Counted from the stretch's first letter, positions 34,360 through 43,776 are shown. The stretch: 64,000 nucleotides of DNA from Acidobacterium sp. S8 (GCF_009765985.1 NZ_LMUM01000011.1:62001-126000), one strand, 5' to 3'. Program-made: numbers and translations. The notes: a model not told the origin generated them from the letters alone.

Positions 34360-36471
34360 ATGAGTTCATACAATTCGCTCGAACATGCGGCATCTTCTTA
34401 TCTGCGCTCTGCGATGCACCAGCCGGTGCGGTGGCATGAGTGGTCGACGGAGGCTTTCGCGCTGGCCGCGGAGGAAGACAAGCCTGTGCTTCTCGATATC
34501 GGCGCGGTGTGGTGCCATTGGTGTCATGTCATGGACCGCGAATCATATGAGGATGCCTCGCTGGCCGAGGTTATCAACGAGCACTTTGTCGCCGTAAAAG
34601 TGGATCGCGATGAGCGGCCAGATGTGGACAGCCGCTACCAGGCGGCGGTGCAGGCGATGAGTGGGCAGGGAGGATGGCCGCTGACGGCGATTCTCACTCC
34701 TGATGGCAGGCCGTTCTTCGGCGGCACATATTTTCCGCGAGACGACCGGTATGGCAGACCAGGCTTTGAGCGCGTGCTGCGTACGCTGGCCGATGTGTGG
34801 AAGAGCAAGCGTGGCGATGCGCTTGAAACTGCTGGCAGTGTGCTGGCGGCGATCGAGCATGGTGAAAGCTTCTCTGGGCGCGGCGGCTCGCTCGGGCTGG
34901 AATTGATCGACAAGCTGGCGGCGAGCGCGGTGAACCAGTTCGACCCGAGGAATGGCGGATTTGGCACCCAGCCAAAATTTCCGCATCCGGCGGCACTCGA
35001 TCTGTTGATCGATCTCGCTTCCCGCACTGGCAATGAAGCGGCGAAGCAGGCTGCCGCTGTGACTCTGAGCAAGATGGCCGCCGGTGGGATCTACGATCAT
35101 CTCGGCGGCGGGTTCCATCGCTACTCGGTGGATGACCGCTGGGTGGTGCCGCATTTCGAGAAGATGCTTTATGACAATGCGGAGCTGCTGAAGAACTATG
35201 TGCATGCCTTTCAGTCGTTCGTCGATCCGGAGTTTGCGCGCGTTGCCAAGGACATCGTGCGCTGGATGGATGAGTGGCTTACGGATCGGGAGCTGGGCGG
35301 CTTCTATGCTTCGCAGGATGCCGATGTTTCTCTGGATGACGATGGGGACTACTTTACTTGGACACTTGAAGAAGCTGCGGCTGTTTTGACGGAGAACGAG
35401 ATGGCTGTCGCCGGATTGTTTTTCGATATCGGCGAGATGGGCGACATGCACCACAATCCGAAGAAGAATGTGCTGCATGTGAAATACACGGTGGATGAGG
35501 TTGCGCAGCGGCTCTCACGTAGCGTAGATGAAGTACGGCGTGATCTGGAGTCGGCAAAGAAAAAATTGTATGCGGCGCGGTTGCTGAGAACGACTCCGTT
35601 TGTGGATAAGACCATCTATACGAGCTGGAACGCACTCGCCGTTTCTGCCTACTTAGAGGCGTCTCAGGTGTTGCAATTGGCTGCTCCGCGGGATTTTGCG
35701 CTGAAGACGCTGGATCGCATTCTCCGCGAAGGCTGGAGCACTGAGGTAGGACTGGCGCATGTGATTGCTTATTCGGATCAGCAGCAGGCGCGACAACGGG
35801 TGGCCGGCGTTCTGGACGACTACGCGTTTCTGGTGCATGCCTGCGTGGATGCATGGCAGGCTACCGGGGAGATGCGTTACTACAACGTCGCGATGGAGCT
35901 TGGCGATGCGATGGTGGCTCGTTTCTACGATGCTACTGGCGGCGGATTCTTCGATACCGAGACTCCGACCGGCGAGGTGCTTGGCGCTCTGGTTGCGCGC
36001 CGCAAGCCGCTGCAGGATACTCCGACTCCGGCGGGTAATCCGTCAGCTGCGGCTGCACTACTGCGGCTGGAGGCGCTGAGCGGGCGGGAGGATTTTCGCG
36101 AGAAGGCTGAGGATACGCTGGAGCATTTTGGCGGCATTGTTGAGCACTTCGGCCTGTATGCCGGGACGTATGGGCTGGCACTGGCGCGACTGCTGCTGGC
36201 TCCGGTGCAGGTTGTGGTGATCGGGAGCGACGAGCATGCTCCGCAATTGGCAGCCATGGCTACGGCGCGTTACGCGGTGAACAAGAGCGTCATTGCCTTG
36301 CGACGTGAACAGGTGCTGGCCGAGAATCTTCCTCCGGTGCTGGCCGAGACGCTGCCCGCGTTACCTATGTTGCGAGAGCAGGGAAGTTTCGCGGTTGTCT
36401 GCCAAGGCAATAGCTGCCAGCCTCCTACCCGGAATGCTGAGGAATTGTTGCGGGAGCTCAGCGGGGTCTGA
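34360..36471 (+). CDS. Thioredoxin-domain protein of the YyaL/SPATA20 family (DUF255)
   Basis: This 703-aa protein begins with a thioredoxin-like domain whose active site is WCHWCH (CxxC), in IGAVWCHWCHVMDRESYED. GQGGWPLTAILTPDGRPFFGGTYFP follows, a hallmark of the family. The rest is an (alpha/alpha)6-barrel like that of N-acylglucosamine epimerases and glycosidases (HLGGGFHRYSVDDRWVVPHFEKMLYDNA). The family is conserved from bacteria to animals, with no settled reaction; a redox-linked glycan or protein role is proposed. Length is normal. Confidence 0.93.
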   Translation: MSSYNSLEHAASSYLRSAMHQPVRWHEWSTEAFALAAEEDKPVLLDIGAVWCHWCHVMDRESYEDASLAEVINEHFVAVKVDRDERPDVDSRYQAAVQAMSGQGGWPLTAILTPDGRPFFGGTYFPRDDRYGRPGFERVLRTLADVWKSKRGDALETAGSVLAAIEHGESFSGRGGSLGLELIDKLAASAVNQFDPRNGGFGTQPKFPHPAALDLLIDLASRTGNEAAKQAAAVTLSKMAAGGIYDHLGGGFHRYSVDDRWVVPHFEKMLYDNAELLKNYVHAFQSFVDPEFARVAKDIVRWMDEWLTDRELGGFYASQDADVSLDDDGDYFTWTLEEAAAVLTENEMAVAGLFFDIGEMGDMHHNPKKNVLHVKYTVDEVAQRLSRSVDEVRRDLESAKKKLYAARLLRTTPFVDKTIYTSWNALAVSAYLEASQVLQLAAPRDFALKTLDRILREGWSTEVGLAHVIAYSDQQQARQRVAGVLDDYAFLVHACVDAWQATGEMRYYNVAMELGDAMVARFYDATGGGFFDTETPTGEVLGALVARRKPLQDTPTPAGNPSAAAALLRLEALSGREDFREKAEDTLEHFGGIVEHFGLYAGTYGLALARLLLAPVQVVVIGSDEHAPQLAAMATARYAVNKSVIALRREQVLAENLPPVLAETLPALPMLREQGSFAVVCQGNSCQPPTRNAEELLRELSGV

Positions 36472-36506
36472 GCCTTCTTCTGCTTGGACGGAGATTGTTT
36501 ATTTTC

Positions 36507-36536
36507 AGCGGTTTACATCGGTGCATGTAAACCGCT
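36507..36536. terminator. Perfect 12-bp palindrome, probable terminator
   Basis: Arms AGCGGTTTACAT (36507-36518) and ATGTAAACCGCT (36525-36536) flank the loop CGGTGC, 35 bases after the YyaL-type gene. The T-rich run comes only 14 bases later (36551-36557), so it may work as a terminator or as an mRNA-end stabiliser. Confidence 0.55.
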
Positions 36537-36693
36537 AAGTAAATAGTCGCGTTTTTTTGCATCTCTATCCAGGATGGCAAATTGAAGCGTAATGCTCTTT
36601 TCATTGGTCGTTGTAACGAATATTATTCGGCTTCCTTCTGGAATGACGGTACCGCTAAGGATTTCACTAGCTTGCAGGACTGAAAGAAGCAGG

Positions 36694-36773
36694 CCTTGCT
36701 GTGCAAGGCTTCGCACGGACTTGTCCGTGCGGGTCCTTCGACTTCGTGCTTCGCACTCCGCTCAGAATGACGG
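36694..36773. repeat. REP-like element with tandem hairpins
   Basis: Two small hairpins (CCTTGC/GCAAGG at 36694-36708; GCACGGAC/GTCCGTGC at 36713-36730) precede a segment ending in CGCTCAGAATGACGG. That 15-mer is also present at 20502-20516. The surrounding 349-bp gap (36472-36820) holds no gene I can support; a 67-codon leftward frame at 36513-36716 is discussed under rejected items. Confidence 0.7.
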
Positions 36774-36820
36774 TTCTTGAGCGCGCAATGGGTTGCGTGC
36801 CCGGGATGATCGCGAGAGTA

Positions 36821-37822
36821 TTACATGCCTTCGCCGGTAAAGGGGTTGATCTCGTTTGGTTTGGCGGTGGTGGGGTCGATGGCCACGACTTTGGATCCGG
36901 CTTCGGTAATTTGCAGGCTGGTGGGGCCTTTTGAGCCATAGACGCGGAGAGGATCGCCGGGGAGCATTCCGTGTTCGGCGAGGGCGATGCGGATGCGTCG
37001 CTGGGTTTCGCGCATGGCGGCCCATTGCTGGTCAGCCTTGGTCTTGAGCTGTACGGGATAGATGACCTGCGAGCCTTTGATGTTATCAACGCCAAGCAGA
37101 ACCGGATCACTAATGAAGACGTCTTTGTAGGCAGGATCATTGCGGACGCCCAGTGCTACTTCCTTGAGCAGAGCGAGCACTTCGTCGGGGCTGGCGGAAA
37201 AATCGACCGAGACATTAATCGTGGCGACGGAGTAGTCGCGAGTAAGATTGGCGACGGTGGTGATCTGGGAATTGGGTATGACGTACAGTGTTCCGTCGCC
37301 GTCGCGCACGGTAGTTTTACGCAGAGAGAGCGATTCGACAATACCAGTGAGGCCGGCGAGACGGACCTTGTCGCCGACGTTGTACTGGTCTTCGACAAGA
37401 ATGAGGACGCCGTTGAGGCAATCTTTTACTATTGTCTGCGCAGCAAGGCCGATGGCAACGCCGGCGACTCCGGCGCTGGCGAGTAGTGGCTCAAGTTTAA
37501 AACCGAGCAGCGGCAGCACTTCGAGAGCGGCGAGGAAGACGATGAAACCGATGCCGGTGGCGCGAATGACGGACGTGAGCGTCCGCACCTGCGCGAGCCG
37601 CGCGCCGCTGGCGGAATGGCGTTCGGTGACGCGTACGATGCGGTGTGTAATGGCTTTGAGGACGCGGACCATGATCCAGGCAAAGACAGCGGTGACGGCG
37701 ATTTTCGGGAGTACCCGGTAGGCGAAGTCCAATACGTCGTTGAAGAACTTGGCGTCGAGCCGGGAGAGAGGTCCACCGGGAGCGGGAAACGAGAGTGCAA
37801 AATGCATATACATAATGACCAT
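36821..37822 (-). CDS. Small-conductance mechanosensitive channel, MscS family
   Basis: This 333-aa protein has about three N-terminal helices, then the pore helix GVAGVAIGLAAQTIVKDCLNG. The beta domain follows (ILVEDQYNVGDKVRLAGLTGIVESLSLRKTTVRD), then a cytoplasmic alpha-beta cage. It releases solutes under hypo-osmotic stress. The C-terminus has an extra segment of about 60 residues (DPLRVYGSKGPTSLQI...) that is longer than in minimal MscS. The ATG at 37822 is chosen over a GTG at 37828. It is divergent from, and nearly abuts, a small secreted protein gene. Confidence 0.9.
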   Translation of the reverse strand: MVIMYMHFALSFPAPGGPLSRLDAKFFNDVLDFAYRVLPKIAVTAVFAWIMVRVLKAITHRIVRVTERHSASGARLAQVRTLTSVIRATGIGFIVFLAALEVLPLLGFKLEPLLASAGVAGVAIGLAAQTIVKDCLNGVLILVEDQYNVGDKVRLAGLTGIVESLSLRKTTVRDGDGTLYVIPNSQITTVANLTRDYSVATINVSVDFSASPDEVLALLKEVALGVRNDPAYKDVFISDPVLLGVDNIKGSQVIYPVQLKTKADQQWAAMRETQRRIRIALAEHGMLPGDPLRVYGSKGPTSLQITEAGSKVVAIDPTTAKPNEINPFTGEGM

Positions 37823-37834
37823 AACCACTGTTTC

Positions 37835-37840
37835 TATAAT
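37835..37840 (+). promoter_or_regulatory. Candidate -10 box for a leaderless transcript
   Basis: TATAAT ends seven bases before the ATG at 37847, so initiation at the usual distance would begin at or next to the start codon. No ribosome site is present, consistent with leaderless translation. The -35 hexamer is weak (AATGAC-like). Confidence 0.35.
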
Positions 37841-37846
37841 GATCTG

Positions 37847-38242
37847 ATGCGATGTTTCGATGCGAGTCTGTACTGGCTCCGATTGCTTGCCGTGGTGATA
37901 ATTTTCGGTGGCGCCCTTTCCTCAACGCAGGCCCAGGTCCAGCCACAGCCCGTTCCGGCGCCACGCATTCCGGGCTCGCCTGCACAGGCTCCCAATTCCA
38001 GCGATGAAAACGATCAAGACCCGATGGCGCACCGCGCCATGGTGCAACAGGCGCAAAGACGAAATGAGCTTCGACAGCAGGATATCGTGAAGGATACCGA
38101 TAAGCTATTTTCACTGGCGCAGGAGTTGAAGACCGAGGTGGATAAAAGCAATAAAAATGAGATGTCAGTCTCAGTAATCAAGAAGGCAGAGGAAATTGAG
38201 AAGCTGGCAAAGTCAGTGAAGGAAAAGATGAAGGGAAACTAG
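37847..38242 (+). CDS. Small secreted coiled-coil-like protein, hypothetical
   Basis: This 131-aa protein has a signal sequence (LYWLRLLAVVIIFGGALSSTQAQ), a Pro-rich linker, and a helical, charged C-terminal half (ELRQQDIVKDTDKLFSLAQELKTEVDKSNK, then IKKAEEIEKLAKSVKEKMKG) likely to form a coiled coil. No known domain is recognised. The start at 37847 gives a proper signal peptide; the frame is open further upstream inside mscS. It faces away from mscS. Confidence 0.6.
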   Translation: MRCFDASLYWLRLLAVVIIFGGALSSTQAQVQPQPVPAPRIPGSPAQAPNSSDENDQDPMAHRAMVQQAQRRNELRQQDIVKDTDKLFSLAQELKTEVDKSNKNEMSVSVIKKAEEIEKLAKSVKEKMKGN

Positions 38243-38357
38243 CTGCCTGAATTTTGCTTCGCCAGACGGAAGACGGATCGTATGATGTTTCGATAACCCG
38301 GGAACAGTTACGGTTGTTGCAGTGGCTTGTTGTGATCACACTCTCAACGGAGGTCGC

Positions 38358-38915
38358 ATGTCAGCAGAAACACTCAGCAACACTCTCAAACGTGGAACCG
38401 GGCTGGCGATTGTCTGGGCCCTAGTTCTGATTCTTTGCGGCATTATCTCTCTTGCATTGCCAATCATGGCTGGAATCAGTGTGGCCATCGTCATTTCCAT
38501 CCTGATTATGATTTCGGGTGTCATTCATTTGACGACTGCCGCAGTAGCCGGAAGCCTGGGTGGTTATCTCTGGCGGACGCTGGTCGGGATTGCTTACATC
38601 GTCGGCGGCGTCTGGCTTTTCATGCATCCGGTTCTGGGACTGGTGTCATTCACGCTGGTGCTCGGCCTCATCTTCCTGATCGAAAGCGTGTTTGCGATCA
38701 TCAGTTACTTCCCGATGCGGAGCGTAGGCGGTTCGTCGTGGCTGCTTTTCGACGGCATTATCACCTTCATCCTGGCGTCTCTTGTCCTTGCTCATTGGCC
38801 TTCGAGCTCAGCCTGGGCAATTGCGACGATTGTCGGCGTGAACCTGATTCTCAGCGGCGTTTCGCGGTTGATGGCGCAGTTTGCGCTGCGGCGCGTTGCC
38901 GGAGCGCTTGCGTAA
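38358..38915 (+). CDS. HdeD-family membrane protein (DUF308)
   Basis: This 185-aa protein has six membrane helices arranged in three pairs, with family phrases LVLILCGIISLALP, WRTLVGIAYIVGGVWLFMHPVLGL and LLFDGIITFILASLVLAHWP. HdeD supports acid resistance in Escherichia coli; the mechanism is not settled. GGAGG lies six bases before the ATG at 38358, deciding the start over an upstream in-frame codon at 38322. Confidence 0.88.
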   Translation: MSAETLSNTLKRGTGLAIVWALVLILCGIISLALPIMAGISVAIVISILIMISGVIHLTTAAVAGSLGGYLWRTLVGIAYIVGGVWLFMHPVLGLVSFTLVLGLIFLIESVFAIISYFPMRSVGGSSWLLFDGIITFILASLVLAHWPSSSAWAIATIVGVNLILSGVSRLMAQFALRRVAGALA

Positions 38916-39057
38916 GAGCGCGTGAGTTGCGGACATTTTGTGATCTGCCTATAAGAGGGCAAGACGTTGCGGGCATTGGCCGATACGCAACGCAATCTTC
39001 ATCAAACTGGCGTAGGATGTTCCGTTGACCTAACAGAAACAACAGGAGCATCCTCAC

Positions 39058-40869
39058 ATGGCCACTGCTACCACCACCGTTCTCGCCAAAGCTGTTACAG
39101 GCGGCAGTTTCCTCATTGAAGAACGCCAGCCAGCCGATGTTTTTACGCCTGAAGATTTTTCTGACGAACAGAGACAGATTGCCGAAACCGCGGCGCAATT
39201 TGCGGCGAATGAAGTCCTTCCCGCCGCAGATGAGATTGAAGCGAAACATTTTGATGTGACGCGTGGCCTGCTGAAAAAAGCCGGTGACCTGGGATTGATG
39301 GCGGTCGATGTTCCGGAAGAGTATGGTGGGCTGGCGATGGATAAGGTGACGTCGGCGATTATTGCGGACCGGATGTCGGTGCTGGCCAGCTTTTCAGTTG
39401 CCTTCAGTGCACATGTCGGCATCGGTACGCTGCCTATTGTCTGGTATGGGACGGACGCGCAGAAGGAGAAGTATCTTCCGAAGCTGGCGAGCGGCGAGTG
39501 GATCGCGGCTTACGCGCTGTCGGAGGCGTCGTCCGGTTCCGATGCGATGAATATTCGGACGCGTGCTGTGCTCTCGGAAGACGGCAAGCACCATGTTCTG
39601 AACGGCGAGAAGATGTGGATTACGAACGCGGGCTTTGCCGATCTTTACACGGTATTCGCAAAGATTGCCGATCCCAACGATCCTGAATCGAAGAGTGCGA
39701 AGATGTCGGCGTTTTTGATTGAGCGCAATACGCCGGGGCTGACGGTGGGCGCGGAGGAGCACAAGCTGGGGATACGCGGGTCGTCGACCTGTCCGCTAAT
39801 TCTGTCTGACTGCACGGTGCCTGTCGAAAACCTGCTGGGCGAAGCAGGGAAGGGACATCACATTGCGTTCAACATTCTCAACATTGGACGCTTCAAGCTG
39901 GGAGCGGCCTGCGTGGGCGGCGCTCGGACTTCTCTGGCTAACGGCATCAAGTATGCGAAAGAGCGCAAGGCTTTTGGGAAGTCGATTGGCGAGTTTGGGC
40001 TGATTCAGCAGAAGCTTGCAGATTCGACGGCGCGCATTTTTGTGGGCGAGGCGATGACATACCGGACGGTGGGCATGATCGATGCTGCGTTGGCTTCGAT
40101 CCCGGAGGGTGAGGCGCACAACTCGCGTGAGATACAGAAGCGCATTGAGGAATACGCGGTGGAGTGCTCGATTCTGAAGGTGTGGGGATCGGAGATGCTG
40201 GATGCGGTGGTGGATCATGTTGTCCAGATCTACGCGGGGTACGGCTATGTGGAGGAATATCCGGCAGAGCGGGCGTACAGGGACTCGCGCATCAATCGAA
40301 TTTTTGAAGGAACGAACGAGATCAACCGGCTTATTATTACCGGTTTTCTGATGAAGCGGGCGATGACGGGACAGGTGCCGCTGCTGGCCGCGATCAAGCA
40401 GCTAATGGATGAAGTGATGTCGCCGCCTTCGCCAAATTTTGATGATGCGGCGGAGGACGCGCTTGGGCGTGAAGCTGCGATGCTTGTGAACGCGAAGAAG
40501 CTGACACTTCTGGCTGCGGGAGCTGCAAGCCAGAAGTACATGAACTCGCTTGCGGACCAGCAGGAAATTATGGCCGATCTGGCGGATATGCTGATGGAGA
40601 TTTACGCGGTGGAGTCGGCGATTTTGCGGGCGCGTAAGATGGGCAGCCATGCTGCGGCGATTGCGGCGACACAATACTACGCCGCGCATGCAATGACGAT
40701 TCTTGAACCGGCGGCACGACGGGTACTGGCTGCGGTAGCCGAGGGCGATATGCTGCGGACGCAGCTGGCGATTCTGCGGCGGCTGGTGAAACATGAGCCG
40801 GCGGATACGATCGCGATTGGCCGCGAACTGGCTCGAACTGCGCTCGATGCGGGAAAATATCCGCTCTGA
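39058..40869 (+). CDS. Acyl-CoA dehydrogenase, long (VLCAD/ACAD9-like)
   Basis: This 603-aa FAD enzyme has the dehydrogenase core: YALSEASSGSDAMNIRTRA, GEKMWITNAGFADLYTVFAKI, and the catalytic glutamate in RIFEGTNEINRLIITGFLMKRA. An additional C-terminal helical domain of about 170 residues follows, as in very-long-chain acyl-CoA dehydrogenases. It performs the first oxidation of beta-oxidation. AGGAG precedes the ATG. No thiolase or hydratase gene is adjacent. Its 3' end is only three bases from the convergent lhgO gene. Confidence 0.9.
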   Translation: MATATTTVLAKAVTGGSFLIEERQPADVFTPEDFSDEQRQIAETAAQFAANEVLPAADEIEAKHFDVTRGLLKKAGDLGLMAVDVPEEYGGLAMDKVTSAIIADRMSVLASFSVAFSAHVGIGTLPIVWYGTDAQKEKYLPKLASGEWIAAYALSEASSGSDAMNIRTRAVLSEDGKHHVLNGEKMWITNAGFADLYTVFAKIADPNDPESKSAKMSAFLIERNTPGLTVGAEEHKLGIRGSSTCPLILSDCTVPVENLLGEAGKGHHIAFNILNIGRFKLGAACVGGARTSLANGIKYAKERKAFGKSIGEFGLIQQKLADSTARIFVGEAMTYRTVGMIDAALASIPEGEAHNSREIQKRIEEYAVECSILKVWGSEMLDAVVDHVVQIYAGYGYVEEYPAERAYRDSRINRIFEGTNEINRLIITGFLMKRAMTGQVPLLAAIKQLMDEVMSPPSPNFDDAAEDALGREAAMLVNAKKLTLLAAGAASQKYMNSLADQQEIMADLADMLMEIYAVESAILRARKMGSHAAAIAATQYYAAHAMTILEPAARRVLAAVAEGDMLRTQLAILRRLVKHEPADTIAIGRELARTALDAGKYPL

Positions 40870-40872
40870 GCA

Positions 40873-42087
40873 TTAGTCGATTGCGTAAGTGCTGACGATG
40901 GTGTCGACGATGTGGCGTCCAATGGCCAAGGAGGCAGTGGCTGCTGGCGAAGGGACATTGCAGACATGAACGATGCCATCGGTGTAGGCGAAGCGAAAAT
41001 CATCAACCAATTTGCCGTCGATATCGAGAGCCTGAGCGCGGACACCTGAGCCGCCGGGTACCAGGTCGTCTCCGGTTAGTTCCGGCATGAGACGCTGCAG
41101 TGCGCGGACGAAGGCGGCCTTGCTCCAGGAGCGATTGTATTCCCCGACAGACGTGCGCCAGTATTTTGCGGCCATGATCCAGAATCCGGGGAAAGTGACA
41201 CTCTCAAATAAGTCGCGCGGCCGGAAGGATGTCTTCGAATAGCCTTCGCGCTTGAGGGCGAGGACGGCGTTGGGACCTGCTTCTACGCCGCCTCCGATGC
41301 GCCGGGTGAAGTGCACGCCGAGGAAGGGAAATCGCGGATCGGGTACCGGGTAGATGAGGCCCTTGACGTAGTGATGCTTTTCCGGGGCGAGGTCGTAGTA
41401 TTCGCCGCGAAACGGGATGATGGCGAGATCGAGCTTGGCATTTGCTAGGCGGCTGATGCGATCGCTGTGCAGACCGGCGCAGTTGATGACGAGATCGGCT
41501 TCGACCGGGCCTTGTGTAGTTTCGACGATGGTGCTGCTGCCGTTTCGTTTGAGGCCGGTGACTTCGTGCGAGAGGCGGATTGTCCCACCGGCGGCGGTAA
41601 TGAGTTCGGCGTATTTCTGTGCGACGCGGGAGTAATCGACGATGCCGGTGCTGGGAACGTGGATACCCTGAATTCCGGCAGCATGCGGCTCTATCTCGCG
41701 AATCTCGCCGGCGTGGAGCATACGGAGGCCTTCGAGGCCATTGCCTTGGCCGCGGAGGTAAAGCTCCTTGAGACGGGGCAGCTCGTCATCGCTGGTCGCG
41801 ACAATGACTTTACCGCAGATTTCATAGGGGATTTCGTTCTGCTGGCAAAAATTGATCATCGCCTTTGCGCCCTCGACGCAGAGAAGGGCTTTGAGGCTGC
41901 CGGGCTTGTAGTAGATGCCGGAGTGGATAACACCGCTGTTGTGGCTGGTCTGATGACGCGCTACGGCTGCTTCCTTTTCGATGATGCTGAGGGCGATGCC
42001 GGGAAAGCGGCGCGTGAGTTCAAGGCCGGTTGCGAGTCCGACGATTCCGCCGCCAATGATGGCAATTGTGTTTGGTGCCTTAGGCAT
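40873..42087 (-). CDS. lhgO: L-2-hydroxyglutarate oxidase
   Basis: This 404-aa flavoprotein has a Rossmann start (IAIIGGGIVGLATGLELTRRFP) and the family motif ARHQTSHNSGVIHSGIYYKPGSLKA. FRGEYYDLAPEKHHYVKGLIYPVPDP and HVCNVPSPAATASLAIG follow. LhgO oxidises L-2-hydroxyglutarate to 2-oxoglutarate and passes electrons to the membrane quinone pool, in a pathway tied to glutarate and lysine breakdown. The window also encodes a glutaryl-CoA dehydrogenase, though 20 kb away. Confidence 0.92.
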   Translation of the reverse strand: MPKAPNTIAIIGGGIVGLATGLELTRRFPGIALSIIEKEAAVARHQTSHNSGVIHSGIYYKPGSLKALLCVEGAKAMINFCQQNEIPYEICGKVIVATSDDELPRLKELYLRGQGNGLEGLRMLHAGEIREIEPHAAGIQGIHVPSTGIVDYSRVAQKYAELITAAGGTIRLSHEVTGLKRNGSSTIVETTQGPVEADLVINCAGLHSDRISRLANAKLDLAIIPFRGEYYDLAPEKHHYVKGLIYPVPDPRFPFLGVHFTRRIGGGVEAGPNAVLALKREGYSKTSFRPRDLFESVTFPGFWIMAAKYWRTSVGEYNRSWSKAAFVRALQRLMPELTGDDLVPGGSGVRAQALDIDGKLVDDFRFAYTDGIVHVCNVPSPAATASLAIGRHIVDTIVSTYAID

Positions 42088-42125
42088 AGGTTTGTAACAG
42101 CAACAGGCTCAAATAGAGGGAGGAT

Positions 42126-43163
42126 TTATTCGGAAGCGGCGCGCAAGGTGGTGCCATTTGGCCGCTGGCTCGGGCTTCGGAGCGGCGTCGGGCCAGCCTT
42201 CTGGCTCTTCTTGAGCCATTCGGTGGCCAGCTGCTCTGCTTCGAGGAGCTGCTCCATGGTAAGCGCTTTGCCTACGCTCTTGCTGGTGCGGGAAATCTGA
42301 TGGCCTGCGATGAGATACCACTTATAAGCCTGGATGAGGTCTTTTGCGTCAGTGCGGCGGGTCCAGTAGTAGCGGGCGAGCTCAAGCTGCGCGGCGGGCA
42401 CGCCCTGCTCGGCAGCGCGTTCGTATCCGACGAGGATGGAGGCGTTCTGCAGATCCTTACCCGCGTCTGTGGGGGCAGGCTCAGAAGGACTGGTGCGGCT
42501 GAGCGTCATAAACAACAGTTCCACGCGGCTGGAGACGCCGAGCTTGTCGTAGACGCGGAAGAGGTAGTTCTTGACGGTGTGTTCGCTTAGAGTGAGCTGC
42601 TTTGCGATTTCGCGATTGGTTAAGCCCTGGGCGACACAGGTGACAACTTCCATCTCGCGTTTCGAGAGCTGGTCAATGCTCTGGGCGAGCGCGGCTGAGG
42701 GATTGGGAGAGGTAGCCAGAGCTTCGACGACGAGGCCCATCTGTTCGCTGTTCGCCCATATCTGGCCCTGGTGGACTCGCCTGATGCATTTGCTGAGGGT
42801 TTCGATCGAATCCTGCCGGCTGAGAACGCCGCGAGCTCCAGCGCGAAAGGCGCCGAGGACGGATTCGGAGCGGGAAGTGTCCAGCAAAAGGACAGCGCGA
42901 AGATTCGGGTGCGAGGAGTGCAGTTGCCTCAGAATCTCGAAACCGCTGTCGGGCTGGCCGTTCAGGTCGGAACTGACAAGGAGAACATCGGCGCCCGGTA
43001 AATCAATCCGCGAGACAAGTTCCTGCGCATCGGTGCTGATCACTTCCAGATCGCCGTCGCGTCTGAGCGCGTCGGCGAGGAGCTGAGTGTGCAGCCGAGT
43101 GTCGTCGGCTACGAAAACCCGGATCGATATCTCTGCAGTCCTTGCGGACGTGATTCTACTCAT
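42126..43163 (-). CDS. NarL-type response regulator with Sel1-like C-terminus
   Basis: The protein has a receiver domain (acidic pair in VADDTR; probable phosphoacceptor in SSDLNG; the conserved lysine is replaced, LSRQDS). A LuxR helix-turn-helix follows (LSKREMEVVTCVAQGLTNREIAKQLTLSEHTVKNYLFRVYDKLGV). A C-terminal segment (about 240-310, YERAAEQGVPAAQLELARYYW, DLIQAYKWYLIAGHQ) resembles Sel1/TPR repeats. This addition is uncommon for NarL proteins and may bind a partner. GAGG lies four bases before the ATG. It is transcribed away from the exopolysaccharide locus and could control it. Confidence 0.88.
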   Translation of the reverse strand: MSRITSARTAEISIRVFVADDTRLHTQLLADALRRDGDLEVISTDAQELVSRIDLPGADVLLVSSDLNGQPDSGFEILRQLHSSHPNLRAVLLLDTSRSESVLGAFRAGARGVLSRQDSIETLSKCIRRVHQGQIWANSEQMGLVVEALATSPNPSAALAQSIDQLSKREMEVVTCVAQGLTNREIAKQLTLSEHTVKNYLFRVYDKLGVSSRVELLFMTLSRTSPSEPAPTDAGKDLQNASILVGYERAAEQGVPAAQLELARYYWTRRTDAKDLIQAYKWYLIAGHQISRTSKSVGKALTMEQLLEAEQLATEWLKKSQKAGPTPLRSPSQRPNGTTLRAASE

Positions 43164-43776
43164 GAAACCTCGATACCACTTCAGACAGATTCGCGGGGGA
43201 GTTGGGTGATGCCGGGATCAAACTGAGGTTGCATCATACAACTCATGGGAGACGAATGTTTCCACCCTCCACCAGATCGTGCAATCAAGACGAATGATTG
43301 CGGATGTGTCAAAAAGCTGCATGATGCATTCATCATCACATGTGGCAAGAGGTAAGTCTATATATTTTGCGGCAAATACACGGATTTCCAGAACGTAAAA
43401 TTGTATGAAAAATTGAGCATGATGCGTAGAAAAACATTGTTTTCATACGTCTATAGGTTCGCGGCAGCCGTGTTGATAATGATTTCGGCGATGCGATTGA
43501 TGAGAATATCGTCTCTAAGTCATATTCCTCCAGAGACAAGCTAAAAGTTTCTATTCAAGTGGAGACATGCGGCCACTGAGATGATATGCCTCTTGCAGCC
43601 TTTTGCACCCACTTGTAAGCTGGGTCTCACTTAGGGCACTGGCTGTGCAAACAGCTGCCTACCCCCTGCCCGAGTTCCCCCGTACTTCTTGCTGGATCTG
43701 TTGCGGCGATGGTATGTCCACTGGCTGCATTCGAAAATCACGCATACTGAGCTATTCAGGATTGCGTCGTTTTGCC
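43164..43776. other. Long intergenic region upstream of the exopolysaccharide leader
   Basis: AT-rich up to about 43560 and then more mixed. It must contain the leftward promoter of the response regulator and probably the main rightward promoter of the exopolysaccharide locus. A short hairpin GCTGT-GCAA-ACAGC lies near 43645. I see no supported gene; a 66-codon frame at 43603-43803 has no ribosome site. Confidence 0.4.

Noticed and set aside
34543-35478. A 311-codon leftward frame
   Set aside because: It lies fully antisense to the YyaL-type gene, has no recognisable domain and no ribosome site; high-GC antisense frames are common here.
36513-36716. A 67-codon leftward frame with protein-like composition
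   Set aside because: It starts inside the REP-like element and ends within the palindrome at 36507-36536. No ribosome site or family is seen. It could be a remnant of a lost gene but I cannot support it.
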